Part shown: positions 18,793-27,624 of the stretch, one piece after another
How the letters are laid out: every line of letters starts with the position of its first letter
Position numbering within the stretch: position 1 is the stretch's first letter
From: Stigmatella aurantiaca DW4/3-1
Lineage (GTDB): Bacteria > Myxococcota > Myxococcia > Myxococcales > Myxococcaceae
NCBI RefSeq assembly: GCF_000165485.1
Contig: NC_014623.1
Coordinates: 6,032,893 to 6,096,892 of the forward strand
Length of the DNA stretch: 64,000 nucleotides
Reading direction: 5' to 3'
Notes under the pieces: model-generated
What the model was told of the DNA's origin: nothing
The model's input: the letters and a program-made list of their open reading frames with translations, nothing else
Databases searched by the model: none
Made by a program: the position numbers and the translations under genes

Positions 18793-19514
18793 CCCTCTCG
18801 CCTCCCGCCCCTGTCCCGCGCCCCTCCATCCTCATCGTCGAGGACGACGCGAACCTGCGGCTCGGCCTCCAGGACAACCTCCAGGACGAGGGGTACGAGG
18901 TCGCCACGGCCGCCAGCACCGCCGAGGCGGACGCGCTCCTGCGCGAGCGCGAGTTCGAGCTGCTCATCCTCGACGTGATGCTGCCCGGCGAGGATGGCTA
19001 TGCCTTCTGCCGCCGGCTGCGCGGCGCGGGCCTGCGCAGCATGGTGCTGATGCTCACCGCCCGCACCTTGGAGGAGGACATCCTCCGGGGCTTCGAGGCC
19101 GGGGCCCAGGACTACCTCACCAAGCCCTACCGGCTCCGGGAGCTGCTCGCACGGGTGCGAGCGCTCGTGCGACGGGTGGGCAGCCCGCCCGCTCAGCTCA
19201 TGGGCTTCGCGGGCTTTTCCCTGGATCTCGGCCGGCGCCAGCTCTCCCGGACCGGGGGGGCTCTCATCGAGCTGACCCGCACGGAGTTCGACCTGCTGGT
19301 CTTCCTGCTGCGCCACCAGGACCGCGCCCTGCCCCGGCAGGAAATCCTCGACGCGGTCTGGGGCCAGGACGTGGTGGTGGACCCCCGGACGGTCGACAAC
19401 TTCGTCTCCAACCTCAAGAAGAAGCTCGGCTGGACGAGCACCTCCGGGTTCACCATCCACACCATCCGCGGGGTGGGCTACCGGATGGAGCTGGAGTCCA
19501 TGACGAAACCATGA
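18789..19514 (+). CDS. OmpR/PhoB-family response regulator
   Basis: A 241-residue protein. The receiver domain (about 14-125) has the acidic pair EDD at 20-22, phospho-acceptor D62 (LILDVMLPGEDG) and K112 in YLTKPY. The winged-helix DNA-binding domain (about 150-237) has LTRTEFDLLVFLLRH, VDNFVSNLKKKL and the C-terminal hairpin TIHTIRGVGYRM. The ATG overlaps the stop of the upstream kinase gene. It probably controls its own operon and other targets when phosphorylated by one or both kinases upstream. Confidence 0.95.
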   Translation: MTLSPPAPVPRPSILIVEDDANLRLGLQDNLQDEGYEVATAASTAEADALLREREFELLILDVMLPGEDGYAFCRRLRGAGLRSMVLMLTARTLEEDILRGFEAGAQDYLTKPYRLRELLARVRALVRRVGSPPAQLMGFAGFSLDLGRRQLSRTGGALIELTRTEFDLLVFLLRHQDRALPRQEILDAVWGQDVVVDPRTVDNFVSNLKKKLGWTSTSGFTIHTIRGVGYRMELESMTKP

Positions 19515-19642
19515 CGGAACAATGGCCCCACCACGGCCATCGCCCGGCGCCGATTCCCTACCTTGAACCGTGCCGCCAGTGAGGGGCCGCGAGGTGCGGC
19601 CCCCCTACCGGCGGGAACACCCGTTCGTGGGAGGCGCACCCG

Positions 19643-20386
19643 ATGTTCCAGTCAGTCATCGAGCACAGAGGCATGTGGACAGGCCGTTTCAGCGCGGGCA
19701 CGGCGGTGTCCGTGCTGCTGCACGCGGGGGTGTTCGCCGCCGCCGTGTTCATCACCTCCCGGGAGCCCTCCCAGGAGCCCCGGAAGGAGCCCGTCCTCGA
19801 GTTCGTGCGGCACGTTCCTCCCCAGCCTCCCCGGGGCAACCCCACGCCGCCCTCCACCCCCGAAGCGGCCCCTCGCCCCAAGCCCAAGCCCAAGCGGAAC
19901 GTGCTGGTGCAGCCCTCCACCATTCCCCCCACCCCCCCGGAAGCCCCCCCCGCCGAGCCCCAGCCCGAGGCGCCCCCCGCGAACGACTTGCCCTATGTGG
20001 AGGGGAGCCACCCCGACGGGGTGGAGACCGGCGGCGTCGCCGGCGCGCTGCCCCTGCCCTTCATGGGCAACGGCTCGGGACAGGCCACGGGCGAGGATGT
20101 TCTGCCCTTTGGCGACAGCATGACGCCGCCCCAGCTCATGTCCGGAGACCCGCTCGAATACACGCGCGAGGCCCGCGAAGCCCGCGTCCGGGGCCTGCTC
20201 ATCGCCCGGTGCACCATCACCCGGGAGGGCGCCGTCACGGGCTGCCGCATCATCAAAGGCTTGCCGTTCATGGACGGCGCGGCGCTCACCGCGCTGCAGT
20301 CCCGGCGCTACCGCCCCGTCCACTACCAGGGCCGGCCTGTTAGCGTGTCTTACACATTCCACGTCAAGCTGGACCTCCCCCGCTAG
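19643..20386 (+). CDS. TonB-like energy-transducer protein
   Basis: A 247-residue protein. One N-terminal span (about 18-36, AGTAVSVLLHAGVFAAAVFI) is followed by a long Pro/Lys-rich stretch with PRPKPKPKR, typical of the TonB periplasmic linker. The C-terminal TonB domain (about 170-247) has RGLLIARCTITREGAVTGCR, AALTALQSRRYRPVHYQGRP and VSYTFHVKLDL. By family it couples the proton-motive force (with ExbB/ExbD, not present here) to outer-membrane transporters, or is one of the many TonB paralogues of myxobacteria with gliding or export roles. The frame was chosen over two long alternative frames because only this one has domain content. Confidence 0.85.
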   Translation: MFQSVIEHRGMWTGRFSAGTAVSVLLHAGVFAAAVFITSREPSQEPRKEPVLEFVRHVPPQPPRGNPTPPSTPEAAPRPKPKPKRNVLVQPSTIPPTPPEAPPAEPQPEAPPANDLPYVEGSHPDGVETGGVAGALPLPFMGNGSGQATGEDVLPFGDSMTPPQLMSGDPLEYTREAREARVRGLLIARCTITREGAVTGCRIIKGLPFMDGAALTALQSRRYRPVHYQGRPVSVSYTFHVKLDLPR

Positions 20387-20405
20387 GCTTCGCCGGAACA
20401 CCGCT

Positions 20406-20495
20406 TGCCTCTCTCAAATGGATATGCCAGACAGAACTAGAGGGTTTTTCTAGAACAAACGGCTTTTCTGGCATTGACGCGCCACTTGAGAGGCA
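20406..20495. promoter_or_regulatory. Nested inverted-repeat leader upstream of an unknown zinc-ribbon gene
   Basis: Three nested inverted repeats share a centre. The outer is tgcctctctcaa (20406-20417) against ttgagaggca (20486-20495) with a 2-nt bulge; the middle is gccaga (20426-20431) against tctggc (20467-20472); the inner is ctaga (20437-20441) against tctag (20449-20453). The region is locally AT-rich and ends 12 nt before the next ATG. It could be a terminator for the TonB-like gene, a structured leader, or stacked operators. Confidence 0.5.
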
Positions 20496-20507
20496 GAGCT
20501 TCAGGAC

Positions 20508-21470
20508 ATGAGCCGGTCGGCCATCCAGCAATGGGCGGAGTCCTTTAGCGAGGCATTGGTCAGCCGGGCCACCCTTCTGGGCGCCGCCAAGGGGAGCGGT
20601 CCCGACAGCCGCTCCGGGCAGATCCTCTTCCAGGTCCAGAGCGCGGTCCTGCGCTACGAATCCATGGTCTTCGGAGGCCCCGACCTGAGCTGGGGACGGG
20701 CCCGGGACGAGGATGTGGCCGCCCTGCCGCGCCCGCCAGTCTCCTCGGGAAGACTCGTCTGTGTCGCCTTCTGCCACAACACCCACCCGGACCTTCCGGA
20801 CGCCTGGGACTACGGCACGGGCGTGGCCCTCATCCACGACGAGGACTCGGCGGCCGCGATCAGCTTCGGCCGGGCGCGCCGGACCCTGTCCGTCTCCAGC
20901 ACGGAGGGGCAGGCCCGCATTGGCTTCGGCGGCGACATGCCCCTGCTACGGGATGTGCCGGAGCTGGACTCCCTGGCGCCTCCGGCCCAGCGGGCCTCCC
21001 ACCCGTTCTGGGCCCTGGCGCGGGGGCTGCTCAGCGCGGAGGGTGTGGGCACCTGCTTCCTGGAAGGGCACCGGGTGTCCGCCGGGAGCATGAGCCCCGA
21101 GTCCAACATCATCTCGGTGTTCCGCGGCGCGCTCGGGCTGTACATCGAGAATGAGTTCGGGGAGTCGTCCTGGCATGACCACTCCTACTGTGCGATCGCC
21201 CGCCACTCGGAGGCCCTGGGGCGCTGGCGGCGGATACGGGAGCCGGCGGTGCGTGCCACGGTGGGCGACGCCTGCCCCCGGTGCCAGGGCCGGCTGGAGG
21301 ACGCGGACCTGCCCAACCTGACCGTCCTCGCCCAGCGAAGGACTTCGGCCACCCTGGGCGGCTTTCTGCGCCTGAGGTGCACGCTCTGCACCACGCTCTT
21401 CCGCACCTCGGGGCGGCGCTTCGTGGACATGGGCTCCGGCCAGGTGTCCTACTCGGACCGGATGCCCTGA
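20508..21470 (+). CDS. Unrecognised soluble protein with C-terminal zinc ribbon
   Basis: A 320-residue protein of no family I recognise. There is no signal peptide or membrane span. The C-terminal part has two Cys pairs, CPRC (about residue 257) and CTLC (about 289), spaced as a zinc ribbon. The body contains VCVAFCHNTHPDLPDAWDYG, WHDHSYCAIARHSEALGRW and other His/Trp-rich stretches that could be a ligand or metal site. The start at 20508 has only a weak site (caggac) and lies right behind a nested inverted repeat. It may be cytoplasmic and nucleic-acid or metal binding; this is a guess. Confidence 0.7.
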   Translation: MSRSAIQQWAESFSEALVSRATLLGAAKGSGPDSRSGQILFQVQSAVLRYESMVFGGPDLSWGRARDEDVAALPRPPVSSGRLVCVAFCHNTHPDLPDAWDYGTGVALIHDEDSAAAISFGRARRTLSVSSTEGQARIGFGGDMPLLRDVPELDSLAPPAQRASHPFWALARGLLSAEGVGTCFLEGHRVSAGSMSPESNIISVFRGALGLYIENEFGESSWHDHSYCAIARHSEALGRWRRIREPAVRATVGDACPRCQGRLEDADLPNLTVLAQRRTSATLGGFLRLRCTLCTTLFRTSGRRFVDMGSGQVSYSDRMP

Positions 21471-21518
21471 GCGGCTGCTACCGTTCCGCCCACGCATCGC
21501 CTAGTGTGCCCGGCCGAC

Positions 21519-23000
21519 ATGCGCCGTGCTCCGCTCGCCACGCTCCTGCTCGCGGTCCTCGCACTCCCGGCGTGCGTCCACACCCGCCGTCCGGCGCGGC
21601 CCACCCTGCCCGCCGTCGCCCAGGAACTCTTGGCCGCCATCGAGCAAGAGGGCGCGCTGGCTGGAGCCCTCGTCGTGGATGCCCAGACAGGCCGGGCGCT
21701 CTTCGCGCACCGCGAGCGCGTGCGCCTGCTTCCCGCCTCCACGATGAAGCTGGTCTCCACCTCCTCGGCCCTGGCCACGCTCGGACCGGACTTCCGGTTC
21801 GTCACCCCGGTGCTGCTGGAGGGCACCCACCAGGGCGCCCTCTTCGAGGGGGATGTGGTGGTGGTGTCCTCGGGAGACCCCTCGCTGGGCTCGTGGCGCT
21901 TTCCCGAGACCGTTCCCGTCTGTGAGCAGATCTCCGAGGCGCTCTGGGGGCGGGGCATCCGCCAGTGGCGGGGGGCCCTCCGGGTCGAGTCCTCCGAGGT
22001 GGACTTCGATGGGCCGCTGGGGCCGGGCTGGGCGTGGGACGATGCCGCCTATGCGATGAGCGCGCCCCCGACCCCCTTCGTCTTCCGGGAGAACGTGGTC
22101 GACCTGGCCCTGACCCGCCCCGAGGGGACGGCCTGTGCCGAGCCTCCCGCGGTGCAGGTATCACCGCCCTTCGCCACGTTCCCCACCACCCTCCAACTCG
22201 ACACGAGCGCCACGAAGCCAGGGCTCTCCTGCGTCCGCGCCCGGAACGCCCCGGGGGTCCGGTGCGTGTGGCGCTCGTCCTCGGACCAATGTCCCCGGGC
22301 CGCCTCCCTGCGCCTCTCCATCGACGACCCACAGGCCCTCTTCACGGCCTGCGTGGAGGACGCGCTCTCCCGCAAGGGCCTCACCCGCCTTCCCGCCCGG
22401 AGCCCCTCCGCCCCTCCGCCGCCGCAGACCCGCCAGAGCCTGCTCGAGCTCATCAGCCCCCCGCTCAGCGAGCTGGTGAAGGCGACGAACAAGGAATCCC
22501 TCAACCTCTATGCGGACCGGCTGGGCTTGCGCTTCGCCCGCGAGCGCACCGGCCACGAGGGCTTCTCGGCCCTGCGCACCGCGCTGGCGGAGGAGCTGGC
22601 GCGCCGGGGCATCTCTCCCCGGGAGATGCGGCCCGTGGATGGCAGCGGCCTGTCGCGCTACAACCTCGCCACCGCCCAGGGGCTCGTGCAGGTGCTCTTC
22701 ACGAGCCTGAAGGAGCCCTACGGTGCCGCCCTCTCGGACAGCCTGCCCATTGCCGGGGTGGATGGGACGCTGGCCAACCGCCGCCTCTCCGCGCAGACCC
22801 TGGGCCGCATCCGGGCCAAGACGGGCACGCTCTCCAGCCAGAAAGCCTTCGCCGGTATCGCCGAGCGCCCCGGGGACCTCGAACACCCCCGGGTGGTCTT
22901 CGCCCTGATGCTGGGCAACATGGACGAGCAGCCCGCCCTCTCGGCCAACGACGTGTTCGACCGCTTCGCGGAGGCGCTGGTCAACCTCCCGCTTCAGTAG
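21519..23000 (+). CDS. dacB: D-alanyl-D-alanine carboxypeptidase/endopeptidase (PBP4-type)
   Basis: A 493-residue protein. The signal peptide has a lipobox-like end (LAVLALPAC), so it is probably a lipoprotein. The three penicillin-binding-protein motifs are S74-T-M-K77, S327-L-N329 and K434-T-G. The large insert between SxxK and SxN is typical of peptidase family S13. The enzyme trims or cleaves peptide cross-links in peptidoglycan in the periplasm. The prolyl oligopeptidase gene follows 32 nt later and may be co-transcribed. An in-frame GTG at 21504 is an alternative start. Confidence 0.93.
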   Translation: MRRAPLATLLLAVLALPACVHTRRPARPTLPAVAQELLAAIEQEGALAGALVVDAQTGRALFAHRERVRLLPASTMKLVSTSSALATLGPDFRFVTPVLLEGTHQGALFEGDVVVVSSGDPSLGSWRFPETVPVCEQISEALWGRGIRQWRGALRVESSEVDFDGPLGPGWAWDDAAYAMSAPPTPFVFRENVVDLALTRPEGTACAEPPAVQVSPPFATFPTTLQLDTSATKPGLSCVRARNAPGVRCVWRSSSDQCPRAASLRLSIDDPQALFTACVEDALSRKGLTRLPARSPSAPPPPQTRQSLLELISPPLSELVKATNKESLNLYADRLGLRFARERTGHEGFSALRTALAEELARRGISPREMRPVDGSGLSRYNLATAQGLVQVLFTSLKEPYGAALSDSLPIAGVDGTLANRRLSAQTLGRIRAKTGTLSSQKAFAGIAERPGDLEHPRVVFALMLGNMDEQPALSANDVFDRFAEALVNLPLQ

Positions 23001-23032
23001 TCCTCCCCCGCCTCTTCCGCCTGGAGTCTTTC

Positions 23033-25207
23033 TTGCCCTCCAAGATCGCCCTTGCCTCGCTCGCGCTGCTCCTGCCGCTCACCGCGTCCGCCGCCGCCAA
23101 GGCCGGCAAAGCGCCCAAGCCTCCCGTGGCGGAGAAGAAACCCGTGGTGGACACCTACCACGGCACCGCGGTGGAGGACCCTTACCAGTGGCTCGAGTCC
23201 AACGAGCCGCAGGTGCAGGAATGGACGCACGGCCAGAACGCCTATACCCGCGCGGTGCTGGACAAGCTGCCGGGACGCGATGCCATCCGCCAGCGCATCG
23301 GCGAGCTGTTCACCTGGCAGTCCCCCGCCTATTTCGGGTTGATGAAGGCGGGAGACACCTTGTTCGCCCTGAAGAGCCAACCTCCCCGGCAGCAACCGCT
23401 GCTGGTGGTGCTCGGCAGCGTGGAGGACGTGGCCAGCGAGCGCATCCTGCTGGACCCGATGGAAGTGGACCCTTCTGGCCACACATCCATCGACTTCTAT
23501 GAGCCCACGCTCGATGGCCAGAAGGTGGCCGTCTCGCTGTCGAAGAACGGAACGGAGAGCGGCGATGTGTCCGTCTACGACGTGGCCACGGGCAAGCCGC
23601 TTGCCGACGAGGTGGTGCCGCGGGTGAACGGCGGCACGGCGGGCGGCAGCCTCGCGTGGAGCGCGGATGGCAAGGGCTACTTCTACACGCGCTATCCCCG
23701 GGGAACGGAGCGCTCGGGCGAAGACCTGAACTTCTTCCAGCAGGTGTACTTCCACCGGCTCGGGACGCCGACCGAGAAGGACAGCTATGCGCTGGGCAAG
23801 GACTTCCCCCGCATCGCCATGACCCAGTTGGAGACCTCCCAGGACGGCCAGTTCACCACCGCCCTGGTGGCCAACGGCGATGGTGGGGAATACGCCCTGT
23901 ACCTCTTCAGTGCCTCGGGCCAGTGGACGCAAATCTCCCGCTTCGAGGACAAGGTGGTGGGCGGGCGTTTTGGCCAGGACGGAGCGCTGTACCTGCTGTC
24001 GATCCAGGATGCCCCCCGGGGCAAGGTGCTGAGGCTGCCGCTGGCCACGCCGTCGCTGGACAAGGCCTCGGTGCTCGTCCCCGAAGGCCAGGCAACCCTC
24101 CAGGGCTTCCTGCCCACGCCGGGCAGGCTCTACATCGTCGAGCAGCTCGGGGGGCCGTCCCAGCTGCGCATGGTGGATCTGAAGGGACAGCCCTTGGGGT
24201 TGGTCCCCACGCTGCCGGTGTCCTCCGTGGGAGGCCTGGTCCGCCAAGGCGGCGATGACATCCTCTTCGCCAATTCGAGCAACGTGCAGCCCTCGGCCTG
24301 GTACCGCTACGCGGCCCAGGAGGGCAAGGTGCTGAAGACGGCGCTGGTGCAGACCTCGCCCAAGGACATCAGCGGCACGGAGGTCATCCGGGACGAGGCC
24401 GTCTCCAAGGATGGCACCCGGATTCCGCTCACCATCCTCAAGCCCCAGGGGGTGAAGCTCAATGGCAACAACCCCACCCTGCTGACCGGCTACGGCGGCT
24501 TCAACGTCCCCACCACGCCGGGCTTCAACAAGGCGAGCATCGCGTGGCTGGAGCAAGGAGGCATCATCGCCATCGCCAACCTGCGCGGCGGCTCGGAGTT
24601 CGGCGAGGAGTGGCACGCCAACGGCGCGCTCACGAAGAAGCAGAACGTCTTCGACGACTTCTACGCCTGCGCGAAACTCCTGGTGGAGAAGAAATACACC
24701 CAGCCGAAGAAGCTGGGCATCCAGGGCGGCAGCAACGGGGGTCTGCTGATGGGCGCGGAGCTCATCCAGCACCCGGAGATGTTTGGCGCCGTCGTGGCCC
24801 GCGTGGGCATCTACGACATGCTGCGCTCGGAGCGGACGCCCAACGGGCAATTCAACTCCACCGAGTTTGGCTCGGTGAAGGACCCCGAGCAGTTCAAGGC
24901 GCTCTATGCCTACTCGCCGTATCACCACGTCGAGGAGGGAAAGAAATACCCGCCGGTGCTCTTCACCGCGGGCGCCAATGATCCCCGCGTGGACCCCTTC
25001 CACTCCCGGAAGATGGTGGCCCGCCTGCAAGCCGCCACGGACAACAAGAGCCGGATCCTCCTGAGGACGGCGGGCGGCGGCCACGGCGGGGGGACACCTC
25101 TGTCCGAGCGAATCGAGGAAATGACAGACGTCTATGCGTTCCTCTTCAACGAGCTGGGCGTGAAGTACCACCCCGTGAAGCAAGTGGCCGCCCCCAAGGC
25201 CAAGTGA
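23033..25207 (+). CDS. Prolyl oligopeptidase (S9A), probably exported
   Basis: A 724-residue protein with a TTG start behind ctggagtc. The N-terminal signal peptide ends near LPLTASAAA. It then shows the S9A layout of an N-terminal helix (VEDPYQWLES), a seven-bladed propeller (about 95-445, including GKGYFYTRYP) and a C-terminal alpha/beta-hydrolase domain. The catalytic triad is S567 in QGGSNGGLL, D650 in GANDPRV and H684 in GGHGGG, positions very close to porcine POP (554, 641, 680) after allowing for the signal peptide. It cleaves short peptides after proline. Export to the periplasm suggests peptide nutrition or signal turnover. Confidence 0.95.
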   Translation: MPSKIALASLALLLPLTASAAAKAGKAPKPPVAEKKPVVDTYHGTAVEDPYQWLESNEPQVQEWTHGQNAYTRAVLDKLPGRDAIRQRIGELFTWQSPAYFGLMKAGDTLFALKSQPPRQQPLLVVLGSVEDVASERILLDPMEVDPSGHTSIDFYEPTLDGQKVAVSLSKNGTESGDVSVYDVATGKPLADEVVPRVNGGTAGGSLAWSADGKGYFYTRYPRGTERSGEDLNFFQQVYFHRLGTPTEKDSYALGKDFPRIAMTQLETSQDGQFTTALVANGDGGEYALYLFSASGQWTQISRFEDKVVGGRFGQDGALYLLSIQDAPRGKVLRLPLATPSLDKASVLVPEGQATLQGFLPTPGRLYIVEQLGGPSQLRMVDLKGQPLGLVPTLPVSSVGGLVRQGGDDILFANSSNVQPSAWYRYAAQEGKVLKTALVQTSPKDISGTEVIRDEAVSKDGTRIPLTILKPQGVKLNGNNPTLLTGYGGFNVPTTPGFNKASIAWLEQGGIIAIANLRGGSEFGEEWHANGALTKKQNVFDDFYACAKLLVEKKYTQPKKLGIQGGSNGGLLMGAELIQHPEMFGAVVARVGIYDMLRSERTPNGQFNSTEFGSVKDPEQFKALYAYSPYHHVEEGKKYPPVLFTAGANDPRVDPFHSRKMVARLQAATDNKSRILLRTAGGGHGGGTPLSERIEEMTDVYAFLFNELGVKYHPVKQVAAPKAK

Positions 25208-25274
25208 TGAAGCCCTGAGGGGTGCTGCGCGGCACAACCCCTGAGGTATGATGGCCCCTCCCGTGAGGCGCCCC

Positions 25275-26732
25275 ATGCAGACTCGCCGCCCCCCCGAGCT
25301 GAACCCCGCCCTGCTTCCGCCAGGCACCGCCGTGGGTTCCTGGCGCGTGCGGGCCTGGGCGGGAGGCGGTGTCCATGGCGCTGTCTATCAGGCAGTGCCC
25401 TGGAATGATGAGCGTGCCAACCCCGTGGCCCTCAAGCTGGCGCTGCTCCCCAGAGATCCCCGTTTCGCACGCGAGGTGGAATTGCTCTCCCGCGTGCGGC
25501 ACCCCCACATCCCCCGCTTGAGAGACTCTGGCACCTGGCAGCACCCGGGCGGCACGCTCCACCCCTTTCTCGTCATGGACTGGGTGGACGGAACGCCGCT
25601 GTATGACTGGGCGCAACAGTTCCGTCCCTCCTCTCAGCAGGTGCTTCGGCTGTTGGCCCAGGTGGCGCGCGCCCTCCAAGCGCTGCACTCCCAGGGATGC
25701 CTCCACCGCGACGTCAAGGGCGGCAACGTGCTGGTGCATCCCTCCGGCCACCGCGCCCTGCTCACCGACTTCGGCTCGGGCCGTTACCCCGATGCCGCCA
25801 CCCTCACCCCTGGCACGTTGCCTCCAGGCACCCCGGCCTACCGCTCGCCAGAAGCGTGCTTGTTCGAGCTCCAGTTCTTCCGGGATCCCCAAGCCCATTA
25901 CGCCGCTCAACCGACAGATGACCTCTATGCCCTGGGAGTCACCGCCTACCGGCTCGTCACGGGCGAGTACCCTGAGCTTGCAGAACCCTCCAAGGATGCG
26001 TCGGGCATTTGGCACCTGGAGGGGATTGCCTCTCCCGCTCCACGGGCCCTCAACCCTCGCGTGGCGCCACAGCTCAATGCCTTGATCCTTCGCATGCTCT
26101 CGGTACAGCCCCAGGAGCGAGGCTCTGCGGAAGAGCTGGCGAAGGCGATGGAGCAGGCTGCGGAACATCCCCTGCCAGAGACCACCCAGTCTCTCTTCCC
26201 CCAGGAGATGACCGAGGAGACGGCGCCAGTTGCCCAGAAATCGCCTCTCACACCGGAGGCCACTGAGCCCATCGGACACCCAGCACACCGGCGGAATGGG
26301 TTGTCCCGGCTCGCAACGGTCGCAGTGCTTCTGTCGCTGGGCGCCTGGGCAGGCTGGATTGCTCGTGGGCAGACCCCGGAGCCTCCTGCTGTTGTCAGGC
26401 AGAAGAGTGGCGGTGCTCATGAAGAGGACGGAGTTCCATCCGGATTGGGAGATGCGGCCGCAACCGCTTCATCAGTAGCCTCTCCCAATTCTTCCACACC
26501 AGGCGTCTTGGCAGAGGACACGCCCCCCACCCCTGTGCCCGGGCAAATGCGGCCCGATGCGAAGGGACGCTGCCCTCACAAACGGCAGATTGCTCTCAAT
26601 GGAAGTTGTTGGGTGGAACTGGAGCGCGAGAAGTGCGAAGCGCTCAACCTGCCTGTGTACAAAGGCACCTGCTACATGCCGGTATTCCCCCCCAAACGCC
26701 CTCCCACCTCCACGCCCGCGACTCAGCCTTGA
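25275..26732 (+). CDS. Transmembrane Hanks-type Ser/Thr protein kinase
   Basis: About 485 residues. The start at 25275 has GTGAGG 6 nt upstream; in-frame ATGs at 25248 and 25251 are alternatives. The kinase domain (about 20-300) has the glycine loop AGGGVHGAVY, a catalytic loop HRDVKGGN, DFGSG and APE replaced by SPEA. After a Pro/Thr-rich juxtamembrane stretch there is one span (LATVAVLLSLGAWAGWI). A roughly 110-residue extracytoplasmic tail follows, with four cysteines (CPHK, SCWVE, EKCEAL, TCYMP), probably two disulfides. This tail recurs in myxobacterial kinases and may be a sensor. The gene converges on the DUF5953-like gene, 6 nt apart. Confidence 0.9.
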   Translation: MQTRRPPELNPALLPPGTAVGSWRVRAWAGGGVHGAVYQAVPWNDERANPVALKLALLPRDPRFAREVELLSRVRHPHIPRLRDSGTWQHPGGTLHPFLVMDWVDGTPLYDWAQQFRPSSQQVLRLLAQVARALQALHSQGCLHRDVKGGNVLVHPSGHRALLTDFGSGRYPDAATLTPGTLPPGTPAYRSPEACLFELQFFRDPQAHYAAQPTDDLYALGVTAYRLVTGEYPELAEPSKDASGIWHLEGIASPAPRALNPRVAPQLNALILRMLSVQPQERGSAEELAKAMEQAAEHPLPETTQSLFPQEMTEETAPVAQKSPLTPEATEPIGHPAHRRNGLSRLATVAVLLSLGAWAGWIARGQTPEPPAVVRQKSGGAHEEDGVPSGLGDAAATASSVASPNSSTPGVLAEDTPPTPVPGQMRPDAKGRCPHKRQIALNGSCWVELEREKCEALNLPVYKGTCYMPVFPPKRPPTSTPATQP

Positions 26733-26738
26733 TGGGGC

Positions 26739-27491
26739 TCAAGGCGCCATGCGTGCACCAATCTCAGGAAATCGCTCATAGGCATCCTGGAGCGCGCCCA
26801 AGTGGGTTGGGTTATCGAGATCGAGCGGCGTGTCCGTAAGCTGAACCACCCACCCATCCATCGCGGTACGCCGCGCCCGAGAGAGCAGGTCCGCGTCTCG
26901 GGCAGGGTCCGGGAACCCGATGACTCGTGCGGCAGCAGCTGACCAGTAGTTCAGCCATCCCAGGCGATGTGGAATCTCAGGAGAGCGGATTTTCTCCGGG
27001 AGCTTGAGGGCAGGCAGCCCCCGTGGCGGAGTCTCTGGCATCTGCGGGTGGACCGTTTGCGCCGCGATTTCCGTGCTCGCACGAAAGGGAGTGGCATGTC
27101 CCCACAACGCCCTCCCTCCCTCTGCCACAGCCGCAAGCATGTCCGCCGCAACCGTGAGCACGGTGGTGTCCAAAGGCACTTCCGCGTGAACCTCGAACAG
27201 CGCCTGGCGGCCGGGCCCAGTTGCCGACAGTCCCAGATCAAACATCGTCACTGGAAAACTCTCGTCATTTTTGCAAACGAGTTGGAAGCCTCCGCCTTTC
27301 CTAGCCTGAGCGAGCCATGCATCACGCTGCGGCAGTGGCATCAGTTGATGGCTTTCAGAAACGGTCCACGCCAGACGTAGACCAGGGAGCACACGTTCCA
27401 TGGCATGAACAACGGCAACAGGACGGCTGCCATCGTCCAGCAGCGCCGGGGCGTAGATTTTGATACCCAGGGTGTTTTGCATCATCGTCAT
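26739..27491 (-). CDS. Hypothetical protein, DUF5953-like (myxobacterial paralogous family)
   Basis: A 250-residue soluble protein beginning KIYAPALLDDGSRPVAVVHAMERVLPGLRLAW. The Y-A-P-A-L and M-E-R-x-L-P-G-L-R-L-x-W blocks match what I remember of DUF5953, a family found almost only in myxobacteria; the name should be checked. The function is unknown. It is 41 nt downstream of the 3' remnant of another gene that was cut by an insertion element, so it was probably the second gene of an operon whose first gene is now broken. Whether it still has a promoter is doubtful. Confidence 0.65.
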   Translation of the reverse strand: MTMMQNTLGIKIYAPALLDDGSRPVAVVHAMERVLPGLRLAWTVSESHQLMPLPQRDAWLAQARKGGGFQLVCKNDESFPVTMFDLGLSATGPGRQALFEVHAEVPLDTTVLTVAADMLAAVAEGGRALWGHATPFRASTEIAAQTVHPQMPETPPRGLPALKLPEKIRSPEIPHRLGWLNYWSAAAARVIGFPDPARDADLLSRARRTAMDGWVVQLTDTPLDLDNPTHLGALQDAYERFPEIGARMAP

Positions 27492-27532
27492 TTCAGCACC
27501 ACGTCATGAGTATCACCTTGAGATCGGGCGCC

Positions 27533-27594
27533 TCATTCCTGAGCGCGACACCGGGGGCAGCCAATCTTGCCCTGCTGGATCCAGCCTTCGGTAA
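27533..27594 (-). pseudogene. 3' remnant of a gene truncated by the outer IS5-type element
   Basis: The last 20 or so codons of a minus-strand gene remain, ending EGWIQQGKIGCPRCRAQE and TGA. The frame runs straight into the insertion-element end at 27595. Removing all inserted DNA and one TAA duplication joins it to sequence at 34414, where the frame stays open for only about 20 codons before a stop, so the 5' part is missing. The C-P-R-C pair suggests the lost protein had a C-terminal zinc knuckle. The family is unknown. Confidence 0.55.
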
Positions 27595-27613
27595 AAGCGC
27601 CTAACAAAAATAA

Positions 27614-27624
27614 GGTTTGAGGGG
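27614..27624. repeat. Target-site duplication, IS4-family element (left copy)
   Basis: ggtttgagggg, identical to 29139-29149 on the other side of the element. The 11-bp length is in the normal range for IS4-family elements. Confidence 0.9.

Noticed and set aside
21965-23032. Upstream open frame in line with the prolyl oligopeptidase
   Set aside because: It overlaps dacB in another frame; the TTG at 23033 gives a proper signal peptide and RBS.
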